Source: Desulfuromonadaceae bacterium (GTDB lineage: Bacteria > Desulfobacterota > Desulfuromonadia > Geobacterales > Pseudopelobacteraceae). From it: a stretch of 64,000 nucleotides of DNA. Both the position numbers and the translations under genes were made by a program. Position 1 is the first letter of the stretch; each line of letters begins with the position of its first letter. The notes beneath the pieces are model-generated. The model made no database searches. It was not told where the DNA came from and saw only the letters and a list, made by a program, of their open reading frames with translations. Shown piece after piece: positions 47,994 to 56,503 of the stretch. The DNA lies in contig JAQTQX010000008.1 of NCBI GenBank assembly GCA_028712075.1, forward strand, positions 85,247-149,246, given 5' to 3'.

Positions 47994-48983
47994 ATGAAGA
48001 GGGAGAGGAGCTATACATTGGCCATCCAGAACAACACCGGATTAAGAAGCTTCCGCGATATTTTCTTTATTGCCGCCGGGTTCCTGGTGATCATGCCCAT
48101 ACTGGGCTTAAACCGGACCACTGACTTCATTATCTTCTCTATCTTCGTAATGGGCTTTAATATCCTCTACGGTTTTATGGGGAGATTGTCCTTTGGCCAC
48201 ATGCTTTATCTGGGATGCGGGGCTTACGGGATGACCCTTTTCACCGAACATGTTTCCCGGAACCCCTTCCTTGCCGTCATTGCGGGCGTCTGTGCGGGAG
48301 TTCTTATCGGCACGATCCTTGGACCCATCGTCGTGAGGACCACCGGGGCCTGTTTTGCTCTTATCAACCTTGCCTTCAATCAGATCGGGTACTTTCTTGT
48401 AGTCGTGGCTTTTTCAAAATACACTGGGGGAGAAGACGGCATGTCGGTCTCCTTTTCCAAGTTCGGATTTATTGACTTCAGCAACAAACCGTTCAAATTC
48501 GGTTTTGTCCTACTCTGCCTCCTCCTCACCTACTATCTCCTCAGGAAGTTTATCTCTTCTCCATACGGGGTACTCATAAAGTCCATCAAGGAGAATGAAA
48601 CCAGAGTCAAGTTCCTGGGTTACAATACGTTTGTCTACAAGTGGATCACATTTATCATCTCCACGGCTCTGTCCGCCTTTGCAGGTGCCCTATCCATGCT
48701 GAATTACGGGTATGTGACGCCAAGTTTTATTGATCCATCGAGGGCTGTTGAAGTAATCTTTGCCGCCCTTATCGGCGGCGCAGGAAGCCTCTACGGGGCC
48801 ATAATCGGCGGAGTCATCTATATGGCCATCAGTAACTACCTCGCCTCATATATACCAAGATGGGAGATGTTCCTGGGCTTTACCCTGCTGATTGTCGTAT
48901 TCCGGTTCAGGACGGGAGTCTGGGGCTACGTTTCCGACAAGCTCAAGGGCCGTACCAAAGCAGTGCCGGTGAGGACGTTATGA
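47994..48983 (+). CDS. livM: ABC transporter permease, LivM type
   Basis: 329 residues, about nine membrane helices. Seen: NILYGFMGRLSFGHMLYLGCGAY (the LivM G-R-L-S-x-G-H motif), VVRTTGACFALINLAFNQ, IKENETRVKFLGYN coupling loop and GGAGSLYGAIIGG. GGGAG is 7 bases before the ATG. The gene order livG-livF-hydrolase-livM-livH is unusual because the permeases follow the enzyme. The end overlaps livH by ATGA. Confidence 0.9.
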   Translation: MKRERSYTLAIQNNTGLRSFRDIFFIAAGFLVIMPILGLNRTTDFIIFSIFVMGFNILYGFMGRLSFGHMLYLGCGAYGMTLFTEHVSRNPFLAVIAGVCAGVLIGTILGPIVVRTTGACFALINLAFNQIGYFLVVVAFSKYTGGEDGMSVSFSKFGFIDFSNKPFKFGFVLLCLLLTYYLLRKFISSPYGVLIKSIKENETRVKFLGYNTFVYKWITFIISTALSAFAGALSMLNYGYVTPSFIDPSRAVEVIFAALIGGAGSLYGAIIGGVIYMAISNYLASYIPRWEMFLGFTLLIVVFRFRTGVWGYVSDKLKGRTKAVPVRTL

Positions 48984-49813
48984 TAAATACAATTGCCTAT
49001 GGGCTGACAATCGGTGCCATCCTGTTCATTATCAGTATTGGCCTTTCGCTTACCTTCGGAACCATGAGAATCGTAAATTTTGCCCATGGCCTTGTATACA
49101 CGATTGGCGCATACATGATCGTCAGTGTACTGCCAATTGTCAGGAACAACTTTATCCTCGGAGCCCTTATAGCTGTTCTTGCCGTCATACCGATAAGCTA
49201 CGTAATAGAGCGTTTTGTTATCAGAAAACTCTATGGCGTCTCCATCGACTACGCAATCATTGCGACCTATGCCGTTGCTCTCATCGGCATAGATGCCATA
49301 AAATGGATCTGGGGTGCCTCACCTATACCTCTTTCAGACCCTGTGGGTATTGATGTGAGTTTTTTTGGCATCACCCTGCCCCTCTACCGGCTCATTATTA
49401 TTCTGCTCGCCCTTGTCATCTTTTTTGCTCTGTCACTCTTTTTCAAGAAAACCATGGTGGGAAAGATCGTTGTTGCGGCCCTCGATGACAAGGATGCGGT
49501 GAGGAGCCTGGGTATCAGTGTTGATAAGTATTTTACCTATGTCTTTGTCATCGGAAGCTCTCTTGCCGCCCTGGGAGGAGTTCTATACGCGCCTATCACT
49601 TCTGTCCATCCGTATATGGGGATGATGGTCCTCCTGGTCAGTTTTGCCGTGGTCATCATAGGAGGGCTCGGCAACATAAAGGGGACATTTATTTCAGCAT
49701 TTGTTCTGGGAATGGTTATGGCCATAACGGGAAGATTCTGGGGGCCTGCGGCAGAAACCATGGTGTTCGTAGTCATGGCCATTGTGCTAATCTTTAAACC
49801 CATTGAAGTATGA
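48980..49813 (+). CDS. livH: ABC transporter permease, LivH type
   Basis: 277 residues, about eight membrane helices. Seen: YGLTIGAILFIISIGLSLTFG, MRIVNFAHG, the coupling loop ALDDKDAVRSLGISV, and VIIGGLGNIKGTF. The ATG at 48980 overlaps the livM stop by 4 bases; longer frames upstream are shadows of livM. Confidence 0.9.
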   Translation: MINTIAYGLTIGAILFIISIGLSLTFGTMRIVNFAHGLVYTIGAYMIVSVLPIVRNNFILGALIAVLAVIPISYVIERFVIRKLYGVSIDYAIIATYAVALIGIDAIKWIWGASPIPLSDPVGIDVSFFGITLPLYRLIIILLALVIFFALSLFFKKTMVGKIVVAALDDKDAVRSLGISVDKYFTYVFVIGSSLAALGGVLYAPITSVHPYMGMMVLLVSFAVVIIGGLGNIKGTFISAFVLGMVMAITGRFWGPAAETMVFVVMAIVLIFKPIEV

Positions 49814-49819
49814 TACGGG

Positions 49820-51238
49820 TTGGCTTCAGTGTTTCAGTCGATACATCAAGAGAATGAATTCGAGGAAATAGTGATCCGCACTTCTGACCGATTATTAACC
49901 GATATTTTCCATGCAGCTCTCAGTGCCGCAAACCCTTATGAATGCGTATCACACCACGTCGACCACATTTCCCGGACATTCCGGGAGGGTGGTTTTGAGA
50001 GACTCTTCCTTGTAGGTTTCGGGAAAGCAGCTTATTTGATGGCCAAAGCGGTGAGTGACGAGATGCCCCAAACCGTAAGCCACGGCATGGTGATCACTAA
50101 ATACGGCCACACGCAGGAAGCGGCTCTTTCTCCAATGGTGGAAATCTTTGAGGCAGGCCATCCTGTGCCTGATGAAAACGGACTGGCCGCGACCGGAAAC
50201 GTTTTGGATCTGTTGAAGAGCGCTGACGAAAAGACCCTTGTCCTCTGCCTCATTTCGGGTGGAGGTTCAGCTCTTTTAGTGGTTCCGGCCCCCCCTGTGA
50301 CGCTCGCTGAAAAGCAGGAGGTGACTACACTTCTCCTTAAGGCGGGCGCAGACATTGAAGAGCTCAATGCCGTGAGAAAGCATATCTCGCTGGTGAAGGG
50401 GGGGCGTCTCGCCGAGTTTGCATATCCAGCCAGACTTATCTCCCTCATCCTTTCCGATGTGATCGGCGACAGACTTGATGTTATCGCATCGGGTCCCACG
50501 GCACCCGATGATTCCACTTTTTCTCATGCCCTCGAGGTGATCAGGAAATATGGTCTGCCGGGCAGGATACCTGCATCCGTAATGAACCTCCTCGACTGCG
50601 GTGTCACTGGCAGGCTGCCAGAAACTCCAAAGCAGGGAGACCAAATCTTCGACCAGGTAGAGAACATAATTGTGGGGAGCAACAGTAAGGCTACAGAAGC
50701 TGCCCGGCAAAAAGCCCTTGAAATGGGATTTGATACCACCATCCTTTCGTCGGAATTGCAGGGTGAAGCCAGTGTCATCGCGAAAGTGCTTGCAGCAAAA
50801 GCCAAGGAAGTTGCCAGATCGTTACTCGCCGCCCGCTCTTCTATTAGTCCCGTATGTCTGATTTGTGGTGGTGAGACGACTGTAACCGTAAGTGGGGAGG
50901 GGAAGGGTGGCCGTAACACCGAGCTGGCCCTTGCCTTCGCGTTAGAAGTGGAAGGCCTCCCTGGAATTACACTATTGTCCGCAGGAACAGACGGTACCGA
51001 TGGGCCAACGGATGCGGCGGGAGCTTTTGCAGACGGAGAAACCGCAGGTCGTGCACGCAGGGCAGGCCATGATCCGGAAAAATATCTTGCCAATAACGAC
51101 TCTTACAACTTATTCGTAGAGACAGGTGGCCTCTTTATCACGGGGCCCACCGGTACGAACGTTATGGACCTCCAGATCATCCTTATCGAACCTGCAGGCA
51201 TTACCAACCAGGGAGGCGTATTTAATGAACAGTCATGA
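49820..51238 (+). CDS. Glycerate 2-kinase (MOFRL family)
   Basis: About 472 residues. N-terminal GckA/DUF4147 domain (FLVGFGKAAYLMAKAV, EAGHPVPDENG, LISGGGSALLVVP, NAVRKHISLVKGGRL, SDVIGDRLDVIASGPTAPD) and C-terminal MOFRL domain (GEGKGGRNTELALAFA, LSAGTDGTDGPTDAAGA). The family phosphorylates D-glycerate to 2-phosphoglycerate. It starts 6 bases after livH, apparently with TTG at 49820 or GTG at 49829, neither with a strong SD. Its presence suggests the imported compound is degraded through hydroxypyruvate/glycerate, or that the substrate is glycerate-like (inference). Confidence 0.88.
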   Translation: MASVFQSIHQENEFEEIVIRTSDRLLTDIFHAALSAANPYECVSHHVDHISRTFREGGFERLFLVGFGKAAYLMAKAVSDEMPQTVSHGMVITKYGHTQEAALSPMVEIFEAGHPVPDENGLAATGNVLDLLKSADEKTLVLCLISGGGSALLVVPAPPVTLAEKQEVTTLLLKAGADIEELNAVRKHISLVKGGRLAEFAYPARLISLILSDVIGDRLDVIASGPTAPDDSTFSHALEVIRKYGLPGRIPASVMNLLDCGVTGRLPETPKQGDQIFDQVENIIVGSNSKATEAARQKALEMGFDTTILSSELQGEASVIAKVLAAKAKEVARSLLAARSSISPVCLICGGETTVTVSGEGKGGRNTELALAFALEVEGLPGITLLSAGTDGTDGPTDAAGAFADGETAGRARRAGHDPEKYLANNDSYNLFVETGGLFITGPTGTNVMDLQIILIEPAGITNQGGVFNEQS

Positions 51239-52085
51239 TGATAAATATAATCACTTGCTTGATAAGTTGGAGCGACTTCTGGACCACCTCACCCCTGTTG
51301 ACATCGTGGAGCCTGATTTCAATGCCAACCTGGCTTTTCGCTGGGAGCGCTCAGGAGAAAACAGCGGCCGACTGGCTGCGGTGACGCACCCGCACCTGTT
51401 TGATCTGGATGATCTTATCGGGATCGATGACATCCGCGATGAGGTCATGCGGAACACCAGCCAGTTTGTCAAAGGTTTCCCGGCCAACAACGTTCTGCTG
51501 TGGGGTGAGCGGGGATGTGGCAAGTCTTCACTGGTCAAAGGTCTGTTAAAGCCGTTCGGGCGTCATGGATTGCGGATCATCGAGCTGAAACGATGGGATC
51601 TGTTGTCTCTGCCACTTATTATGTCGATTGTACGCGATGTTCCGAACCGTTTCATTCTGTTCTGCGACGACCTCTCATTTAATGAGGGAGAGGGCGATTT
51701 CAGGGCGCTTAAAACCCTGTTGGATGGAGACATCGAAGAGCGTCCGGAAAACATCCTGATTTACGCCACTTCCAACCGCCGCCATCTCATGCCGGAACGG
51801 ATGAGTGACAACAGCGGTGAACTCGAGATCCACCCCGAAGAGGCCGTTGGAGAAAAGTTGGCGTTGTCGGACCGCTTCGGCCTTTCTCTCGGATTTTACT
51901 GTCTCGATCAGGACGAGTACCTGGCTGTGGTCCGCAAGTATGCAGCGCGGAGAAAACTGGCGCTGCCAGATGATGAATTGTGCGTAAAGGCTTTGCAATG
52001 GGCCGGGGTGACTGCAAGAAGGAGCGGTCGCTCAGCCCTGCAATTTATTAATGATCTGGAAGGTATGATGTTGCTGAAAAATTAA
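51225..52085 (+). CDS. AAA-type ATPase, DUF815 family
   Basis: 286 residues. Walker A GERGCGKSSLVKG, Walker B FILFCDDLSF, a sensor-1 region IYATSNRRHLMPE, then FGLSLGFYCLDQDEYL and a C-terminal helical lid. This matches the widespread DUF815 ATPases, whose function is unknown. The ATG at 51225 has GGAGG 8 bases upstream, inside the glycerate kinase gene, giving a 14-base overlap. Codon use returns toward the CGN/CTG style of the flanking chromosome, so the overlap may mark the edge of the acquired operon. Confidence 0.85.
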   Translation: MNSHDDKYNHLLDKLERLLDHLTPVDIVEPDFNANLAFRWERSGENSGRLAAVTHPHLFDLDDLIGIDDIRDEVMRNTSQFVKGFPANNVLLWGERGCGKSSLVKGLLKPFGRHGLRIIELKRWDLLSLPLIMSIVRDVPNRFILFCDDLSFNEGEGDFRALKTLLDGDIEERPENILIYATSNRRHLMPERMSDNSGELEIHPEEAVGEKLALSDRFGLSLGFYCLDQDEYLAVVRKYAARRKLALPDDELCVKALQWAGVTARRSGRSALQFINDLEGMMLLKN

Positions 52086-52145
52086 TTAATTTAGTCTATG
52101 GACTCATAATCTCTAAAATTATGTAAAGAAAAACCGGGGAATTTT

Positions 52146-52674
52146 ATGAAAAATCTTGAAGATCGGCTGAAAAGTGGTGATGTGATTGTTGGAGATGGCG
52201 GCTGGGGCACAATGATCATGCAGCGCGGCTTGAGGCGCCGGAAACCGCCAACTTCTCTAATCCCGATATTCTAAACGAAATTGCAGGCCTCTATCTGGAG
52301 ACCGGAGCAAAAATAATTACGACAAATACGTTCGGCAGTTCTACGTTGCGACTGGAACCCTTTTCTCTCGGCGATAAAGCCGATGAAATCAACCGCAAAG
52401 GAGTTGAGATCATCCGAAAGGCGGTCGGTGGACAGGCGTACGTTTCAGCTTCCGTTGGTCCGACAGGCCAGCTGATTGCACCCTATGGGAAAACCACGCC
52501 GGATGAGGTTTACGCAAGCTTTCTGCGTCAGACCAGGGAATTGCTGGTGACCGGTCCGGACATGATTTGCATTGAAACCATGACCGACCTGCAGGAGGCG
52601 GCGGCGGTACGAGCCCGGAGCATATTCGCGCCATTCGGAAAGTCATTGATGAGTATCGCCGCACGTCTGCCTAG
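52146..52674 (+). pseudogene. Chimeric methyltransferase pseudogene: MetH/BHMT-type N-terminus joined to a UroD-type tail
   Basis: It starts normally (MKNLEDRLKSGDVIVGDGGWG, GTMIMQRGL) like a homocysteine S-methyltransferase domain. It breaks frame near 52230, resumes as EAPETANFSNPDIL, LETGAKIITTNTFGSSTLRL, SVGPTGQLIAPYG and IETMTDLQEA, then loses homology near 52610. From 52612 another frame reads SPEHIRAIRKVIDEYRRTSA and stops at 52672-52674, typical of the C-terminus of UroD/MtaA-type methyltransferases. A deletion therefore fused the first and last parts of two adjacent methyltransferase genes. The catalytic Cys/Zn sites are gone. Confidence 0.75.
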
Positions 52675-52745
52675 CAGGGTACTCTCGACTGCCACGAGAT
52701 AGAAGGCTGGATATAACAGTTGATTTGCCTTAATCACTGCAACGC

Positions 52746-52784
52746 GTAAACGCCCCCGTTGGAGATTCCAGCGGGGGCGTTTAC
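52746..52784 (-). terminator. Strong hairpin downstream of hcp
   Basis: GTAAACGCCCCCG pairs with CGGGGGCGTTTAC, extended inward by TTGG/CCAG (one wobble) around AGATT, about 17 bp in total. It is 22 bases past the hcp stop and also follows the rightward pseudogene, so it may serve both strands; the T-runs are weak. Confidence 0.65.
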
Positions 52785-52806
52785 GTACAGATTTTATGTG
52801 AAAATG

Positions 52807-54408
52807 CTACCCAAGAATTGCCTTCATGTCGGCCTCGACCGTGGTAATCGGACTGATGTTGAAGTTCTCGACCAGGAAGTTCAGGACATTCGGGGTAATA
52901 AAAGCCGGCAGTGACGGCCCGAGCTTGATATTCTTGATGCCAAGAGAGAACAGGGTCAGGAGAATAACGACCGCCTTCTGCTCATACCAGGAAAGGATCA
53001 TCGAGAGCGGCAGGTCGTTGACGCCGCATTCAAAGGCGCCTGCCAGGGCGATGGCGATCTGGATTGCCGAATAGGCGTCGTTGCACTGACCGACATCCAG
53101 CAGGCGAGGGATGCCGCCGATATCGCCGAACTCCAGCTTGTTAAAACGGTATTTACCGCAGGCCAGCGTCAGGATAACCGTATCCTGGGGGAGTTTCTCG
53201 GCAAATTCGGTGTAGTAGTTACGCCCTGATTTGGCGCCGTCGCAGCCGCCGATCAGAAAGAAATGCTTGATCGCGCCGGACTTGACGGCGGCGATAACCT
53301 TGTCGGCCACTCCCAATACGGCATTATGGCCGAAGCCGGTCAGAATTTCCTGGCCGGGGTTATCCGGGAAACCGGGAAGTTCGAGAGCTTTGTTGATGAC
53401 CGCGGAGAAATCCCAGTCGTCAACATGCTTCACATCCGGCCATGCGACCAGGCCCCAGGTGTAGAGGCGGTCTTTGTAACTGTCGGACGGTTTCTGAATG
53501 CAGTTGGTGTTGAATATGATGGAACCGGGGAAATTTACAAATTCTTTGGCCTGGTCCTGCCAGGCGCCGCCGAAGTTGCCGACCAGGTGCGAGTACTTCT
53601 TCAGACCTGGATAGCCGTGTGCCGGAAGCATCTCGCCATGAGTGTAGATGTTGATCCCTTTCCCTTCGGTCTGCTTGAGCAATTCTTCAAGCATCTTCAG
53701 GTCGTGGCCGGTTACCAGAATGGCTTTGCCCGCCTTGGTGCCGAGCTGTACTGCTGTCGGGACCGGGTGGCCGTAGGCATCGGTGTGGGCACTGTTGAGC
53801 AGCCCCATAACGGTCAGGTTCTGCTTGCCGCATTCCATGGAGAGGCCGACATAATCCATCAGGCCGAGGTTGGCATCGGTGGTGGCAGCGAGCGCTTTCT
53901 GGAAGAAAGCCATGACTTCATCGTCGGTTTTGCCGAGGATCATGGCATGATCCATATAGGCTGCCATCCCTTTGAGGCCATACATGAGGATTTCGATGAC
54001 GGAACGGATATCTTCGTTGACATGCTGGGCGTTGATGCCATAGGCTTCGCCCTGTGCAGTCATGCCGGCCAGATCGTCAGCCGGTTTCCACCCTGCCACC
54101 GGACCGGAGAGTGTTACACCGGCAGCGGCCTTGGCTTTTTCTTTCAACTCAAAGCAGCGCTTGATCATACCGCCGATCCGGGCCGGTTCAAAATCAACAT
54201 TGGTGACGGTGGTAAAGAGCGCCTCAATGGTAAAGCGGTCGATTTCAGCGTTGCGCCCCAGTTTATCGGCGTAAAGCGCCAGACTTTTCAGGCCGTACAA
54301 CAGGTGATCCTGCAGTACCGCTACTTCAGGTTTCTTGCCGCATACGCCGGAAATATTGCAACCGACTCCGTTTGCTGCCTGCTCGCATTGGTTACAAAAC
54401 ATACTCAT
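52807..54408 (-). CDS. hcp: Hybrid-cluster protein (hydroxylamine reductase / NO reductase), class I
   Basis: 533 residues, class I length. N-terminal cubane cysteines lie in MFCNQCEQAANGVGCNISGVCGK (quoted in parts: CNQCEQ, GCNISGVCG). The hybrid-cluster region shows GHDLKMLEELL, THGEMLPAHGYPGLK, FNTNCIQKP, VDVGQ-type [14 protein letters not shown] and the C-terminal ADMKAIL. Hcp protects against nitrosative stress. SD GGGAGG 8 bases before the ATG. It is divergent from the ferredoxin-like gene at 54545 across an FNR/HcpR-like site, and a broken 3' copy lies at 42705. Confidence 0.95.
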   Translation of the reverse strand: MSMFCNQCEQAANGVGCNISGVCGKKPEVAVLQDHLLYGLKSLALYADKLGRNAEIDRFTIEALFTTVTNVDFEPARIGGMIKRCFELKEKAKAAAGVTLSGPVAGWKPADDLAGMTAQGEAYGINAQHVNEDIRSVIEILMYGLKGMAAYMDHAMILGKTDDEVMAFFQKALAATTDANLGLMDYVGLSMECGKQNLTVMGLLNSAHTDAYGHPVPTAVQLGTKAGKAILVTGHDLKMLEELLKQTEGKGINIYTHGEMLPAHGYPGLKKYSHLVGNFGGAWQDQAKEFVNFPGSIIFNTNCIQKPSDSYKDRLYTWGLVAWPDVKHVDDWDFSAVINKALELPGFPDNPGQEILTGFGHNAVLGVADKVIAAVKSGAIKHFFLIGGCDGAKSGRNYYTEFAEKLPQDTVILTLACGKYRFNKLEFGDIGGIPRLLDVGQCNDAYSAIQIAIALAGAFECGVNDLPLSMILSWYEQKAVVILLTLFSLGIKNIKLGPSLPAFITPNVLNFLVENFNISPITTVEADMKAILG

Positions 54409-54503
54409 TTGTGTATCCTCCCTTTTGGTGGTTGTATTAACTCGTTGGTGAGTTTTTTCTGTTTTTATGATAGGAAGAGTACACTGCCTTTCCGACCAAT
54501 TAC

Positions 54504-54517
54504 TTGACGCTTGTCAA
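54504..54517. promoter_or_regulatory. HcpR/FNR-type operator between hcp and the DUF362 gene
   Basis: TTGACGCTTGTCAA is a perfect 5-bp inverted repeat with a 4-base spacer, the CRP/FNR geometry. HcpR regulators of anaerobic delta-proteobacteria recognise TTGAC-n4-GTCAA-like sites upstream of hcp. It lies 95 bases from the hcp ATG and 27 bases from the divergent ATG, so it could control both genes. Confidence 0.7.
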
Positions 54518-54544
54518 ATAAATCATCTTTAAAGGAGAAATCCG

Positions 54545-55648
54545 ATGGCAAAAGTCTTTTTTAGCGATATGCGCGCCGGTCACAAAGAGAACCTGTTTGA
54601 CAAAATTGCACGGCTGCTGGCTGTTGCAGGACTTCCCCAAGCTGTTTCCAAAGGCGATTTAACGGCCGTCAAAATTCATTTCGGCGAAAAAGGTAATCAT
54701 ACCTACATCCGCCCGGTGTTTGCCCGCCGTATTGTCGAAGAGATCAAAAAAACTGGCGCGCAGCCGTTTCTGACCGATTCTTCCACGCTCTATCCCGGGC
54801 AACGCAAAGAAGCTGTTTCTGCGCTGACCTGCGCCGTTGAAAACGGCTTTGGTTTTTCCTGCGTCGGCGCGCCGCTTATCATCAGTGACGGACTGCGCGG
54901 CGTGACCGAAACTGAGGTTGCCGTAGATGGCGAACTGCTGAAAAAAGCCTATATCGGCACAGAAATAGTGGAGGCTGATTCGCTCGTCTGCGTGACCCAT
55001 TTCAAATGCCACGAGCTGACCGGTTTTGGCGGCGCGATCAAAAACATCGGCATGGGGTGTGCCAGTCGAACAGGGAAGCTTGCGCAGCACTCAACCGTTG
55101 GTCCGAAAGTATCAGCGAAAAACTGCACCGGCTGCGGCGTCTGCCCCCGCTCCTGCGCCCATGACGCTATTTCATTCATAGACGGCACCGCCTTCATCGA
55201 TCCGCAAAAATGTGTCGGCTGTTCACGCTGTATCACCGTCTGCCCGGTCAAAGCCATCAATATCCAGTGGAATGCCGCCGCTGACACGGTCATGCGCAAA
55301 ATGGCCGAATATGCCAAGGCGGCCCTGACCGGCAAGAGTGACAAAGCAATCTATATCAATTTTATCACCCAGGTTTCCCCCGCCTGTGACTGCTACGGCC
55401 ACGCCGATGCACCGATTGTCAATGACATCGGCATCTGCACCTCAACCGATCCGGTGGCGATCGATCAGGCCTGTGCCGATCTCGTCAACGGCGCACGCGG
55501 CAATGAAGGCTCTGCCTTGCAAACCGGACACGAACCGGGGGGCGACAAGTTCCGCGGCTGCTGGCCGGAAATTCCGTGGGAAGTGCAGTTGGAACATGGG
55601 GAGAAGATTGGTTTGGGGAGCAGGGTGTATGAGTTGGTGAGGGTGTAA
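54545..55648 (+). CDS. DUF362 protein with two 4Fe-4S clusters
   Basis: 367 residues. An N-terminal DUF362 domain (~1-190; AVKIHFGEKGNHTYIRP, LTDSSTLYPG, CVTHFKCHELTGFGGAIKN) is followed by two ferredoxin motifs, CTGCGVCPRSC and CVGCSRCITVCP (~195-245), and a C-terminal part of the DUF362 fold with DPVAIDQACADLVN. A soluble electron carrier or oxidoreductase. Divergent from hcp across a shared operator, it is a good candidate electron donor for Hcp (inference). SD AAAGGAG 7 bases before the ATG. Confidence 0.85.
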   Translation: MAKVFFSDMRAGHKENLFDKIARLLAVAGLPQAVSKGDLTAVKIHFGEKGNHTYIRPVFARRIVEEIKKTGAQPFLTDSSTLYPGQRKEAVSALTCAVENGFGFSCVGAPLIISDGLRGVTETEVAVDGELLKKAYIGTEIVEADSLVCVTHFKCHELTGFGGAIKNIGMGCASRTGKLAQHSTVGPKVSAKNCTGCGVCPRSCAHDAISFIDGTAFIDPQKCVGCSRCITVCPVKAINIQWNAAADTVMRKMAEYAKAALTGKSDKAIYINFITQVSPACDCYGHADAPIVNDIGICTSTDPVAIDQACADLVNGARGNEGSALQTGHEPGGDKFRGCWPEIPWEVQLEHGEKIGLGSRVYELVRV

Positions 55649-55737
55649 TAGTTTTGTTCTTACTTCTGGCTGTTATTGATTTGTCTTTTTGTAGCCTCGT
55701 GTTTTCTGCATCGAACATATCATAAAAGAATTCATTC

Positions 55738-55772
55738 CGCCGCACAGCATTTCACTTGCTATGCGGCGTTTA
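55738..55772 (+). terminator. Terminator after the DUF362 gene
   Basis: CGCCGCA-AGC pairs with GCT-TGCGGCG around a C/A mismatch, followed by TTTAATTTT. About 90 bases after the stop codon. Confidence 0.6.
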
Positions 55773-55911
55773 ATTTTGTATGGATTGAGCCTGCTTCATG
55801 AGCGAATTCAATATGAGGGGGCGTATGCCCGTACTGTAGTATTCATAACCGCTTTTATCGGTCTTGCACCGGTGGGCGTTTTTTTGCTGGTTATCGAGTG
55901 GAGAGTATTCC

Positions 55912-56283
55912 ATGGACAATGAAGATTTCATCATGCTTAAGGAGATGAAGGCGTATGGCCACTTAAAGCCGGGTCAGAAGGGCACACATCGGTTGGTGGA
56001 TCGGTTTGGCGCTGCTCTGATTTGCGTCAGGTATCGTTATGATGAGCGAACCGGCGACAACCTGACCACGGCTGAGATCATTGTGGATAGACGTCCCAGG
56101 GGGGCACCCCGCTATCGGGACGCAGACATGGTTAATGTTACTGTGCCGTATACCGAAATGTCGTTACGGAAAAGGCTTAAGGCTGCTGGAGGACGTTGGA
56201 ATCCGGAGGAGCATGTCTGGCAGGTCTGTTTTGGAGCCATTCGAGGGGACGCGGAGCTGGTGGAACTGATAGTGAGGGATTAA
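55912..56283 (+). CDS. Conserved hypothetical protein next to the cassette array
   Basis: About 123 residues, basic, no membrane segment. It contains KEMKAYGHLKPGQKGTHRL, ALICVRYRYDERTG, AEIIVDRRPRG and a C-terminal VPYTEMSLRKRLKAAGGRW, a pattern I associate with small conserved proteins found near mobile elements in delta-proteobacteria; no function is known. The ATG at 55912 has GGAGAG upstream. It occupies the place where an integron integrase would be expected but shows no tyrosine-recombinase motif. Confidence 0.7.
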   Translation: MDNEDFIMLKEMKAYGHLKPGQKGTHRLVDRFGAALICVRYRYDERTGDNLTTAEIIVDRRPRGAPRYRDADMVNVTVPYTEMSLRKRLKAAGGRWNPEEHVWQVCFGAIRGDAELVELIVRD

Positions 56284-56379
56284 GCCATCGGGTCTATGAC
56301 TGAGCCGGAGGGTCGGCAAACTGCACGCAAATCACCAATACCGGTTACCTGAACTTGCTATGGGAATAGAGAAAAAATC

Positions 56380-56479
56380 ACGTATATAGACTACCGCCTG
56401 GTAACGTATATACAACATCGATTACGTATATAGATGACAAGTCACTTATATACGGATACAGGTGATTTACGAGTTATAC
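56380..56479 (+). repeat. Iterons and core site at the head of the cassette array (attI-like)
   Basis: ACGTATATA occurs at 56380, 56404 and 56424, with a variant ACTTATATA at 56444 (spacings 24, 20, 20). The array ends 20 bases before GTTATAC at 56473-56479, the exact left boundary of cassette 1. Direct repeats beside a GTT core site are what an integron attI site contains, but no integrase gene is seen, so the role is inferred. They could equally be regulator-binding sites. Confidence 0.4.
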
Positions 56480-56503
56480 ACCCCCAAGAAAGAGGAGGCT
56501 CGC

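Noticed and set aside
56380..56453. ACGTATATA iterons as a replication origin
   Set aside because: No rep gene, no DnaA boxes and no AT-rich melting region were seen beside them.
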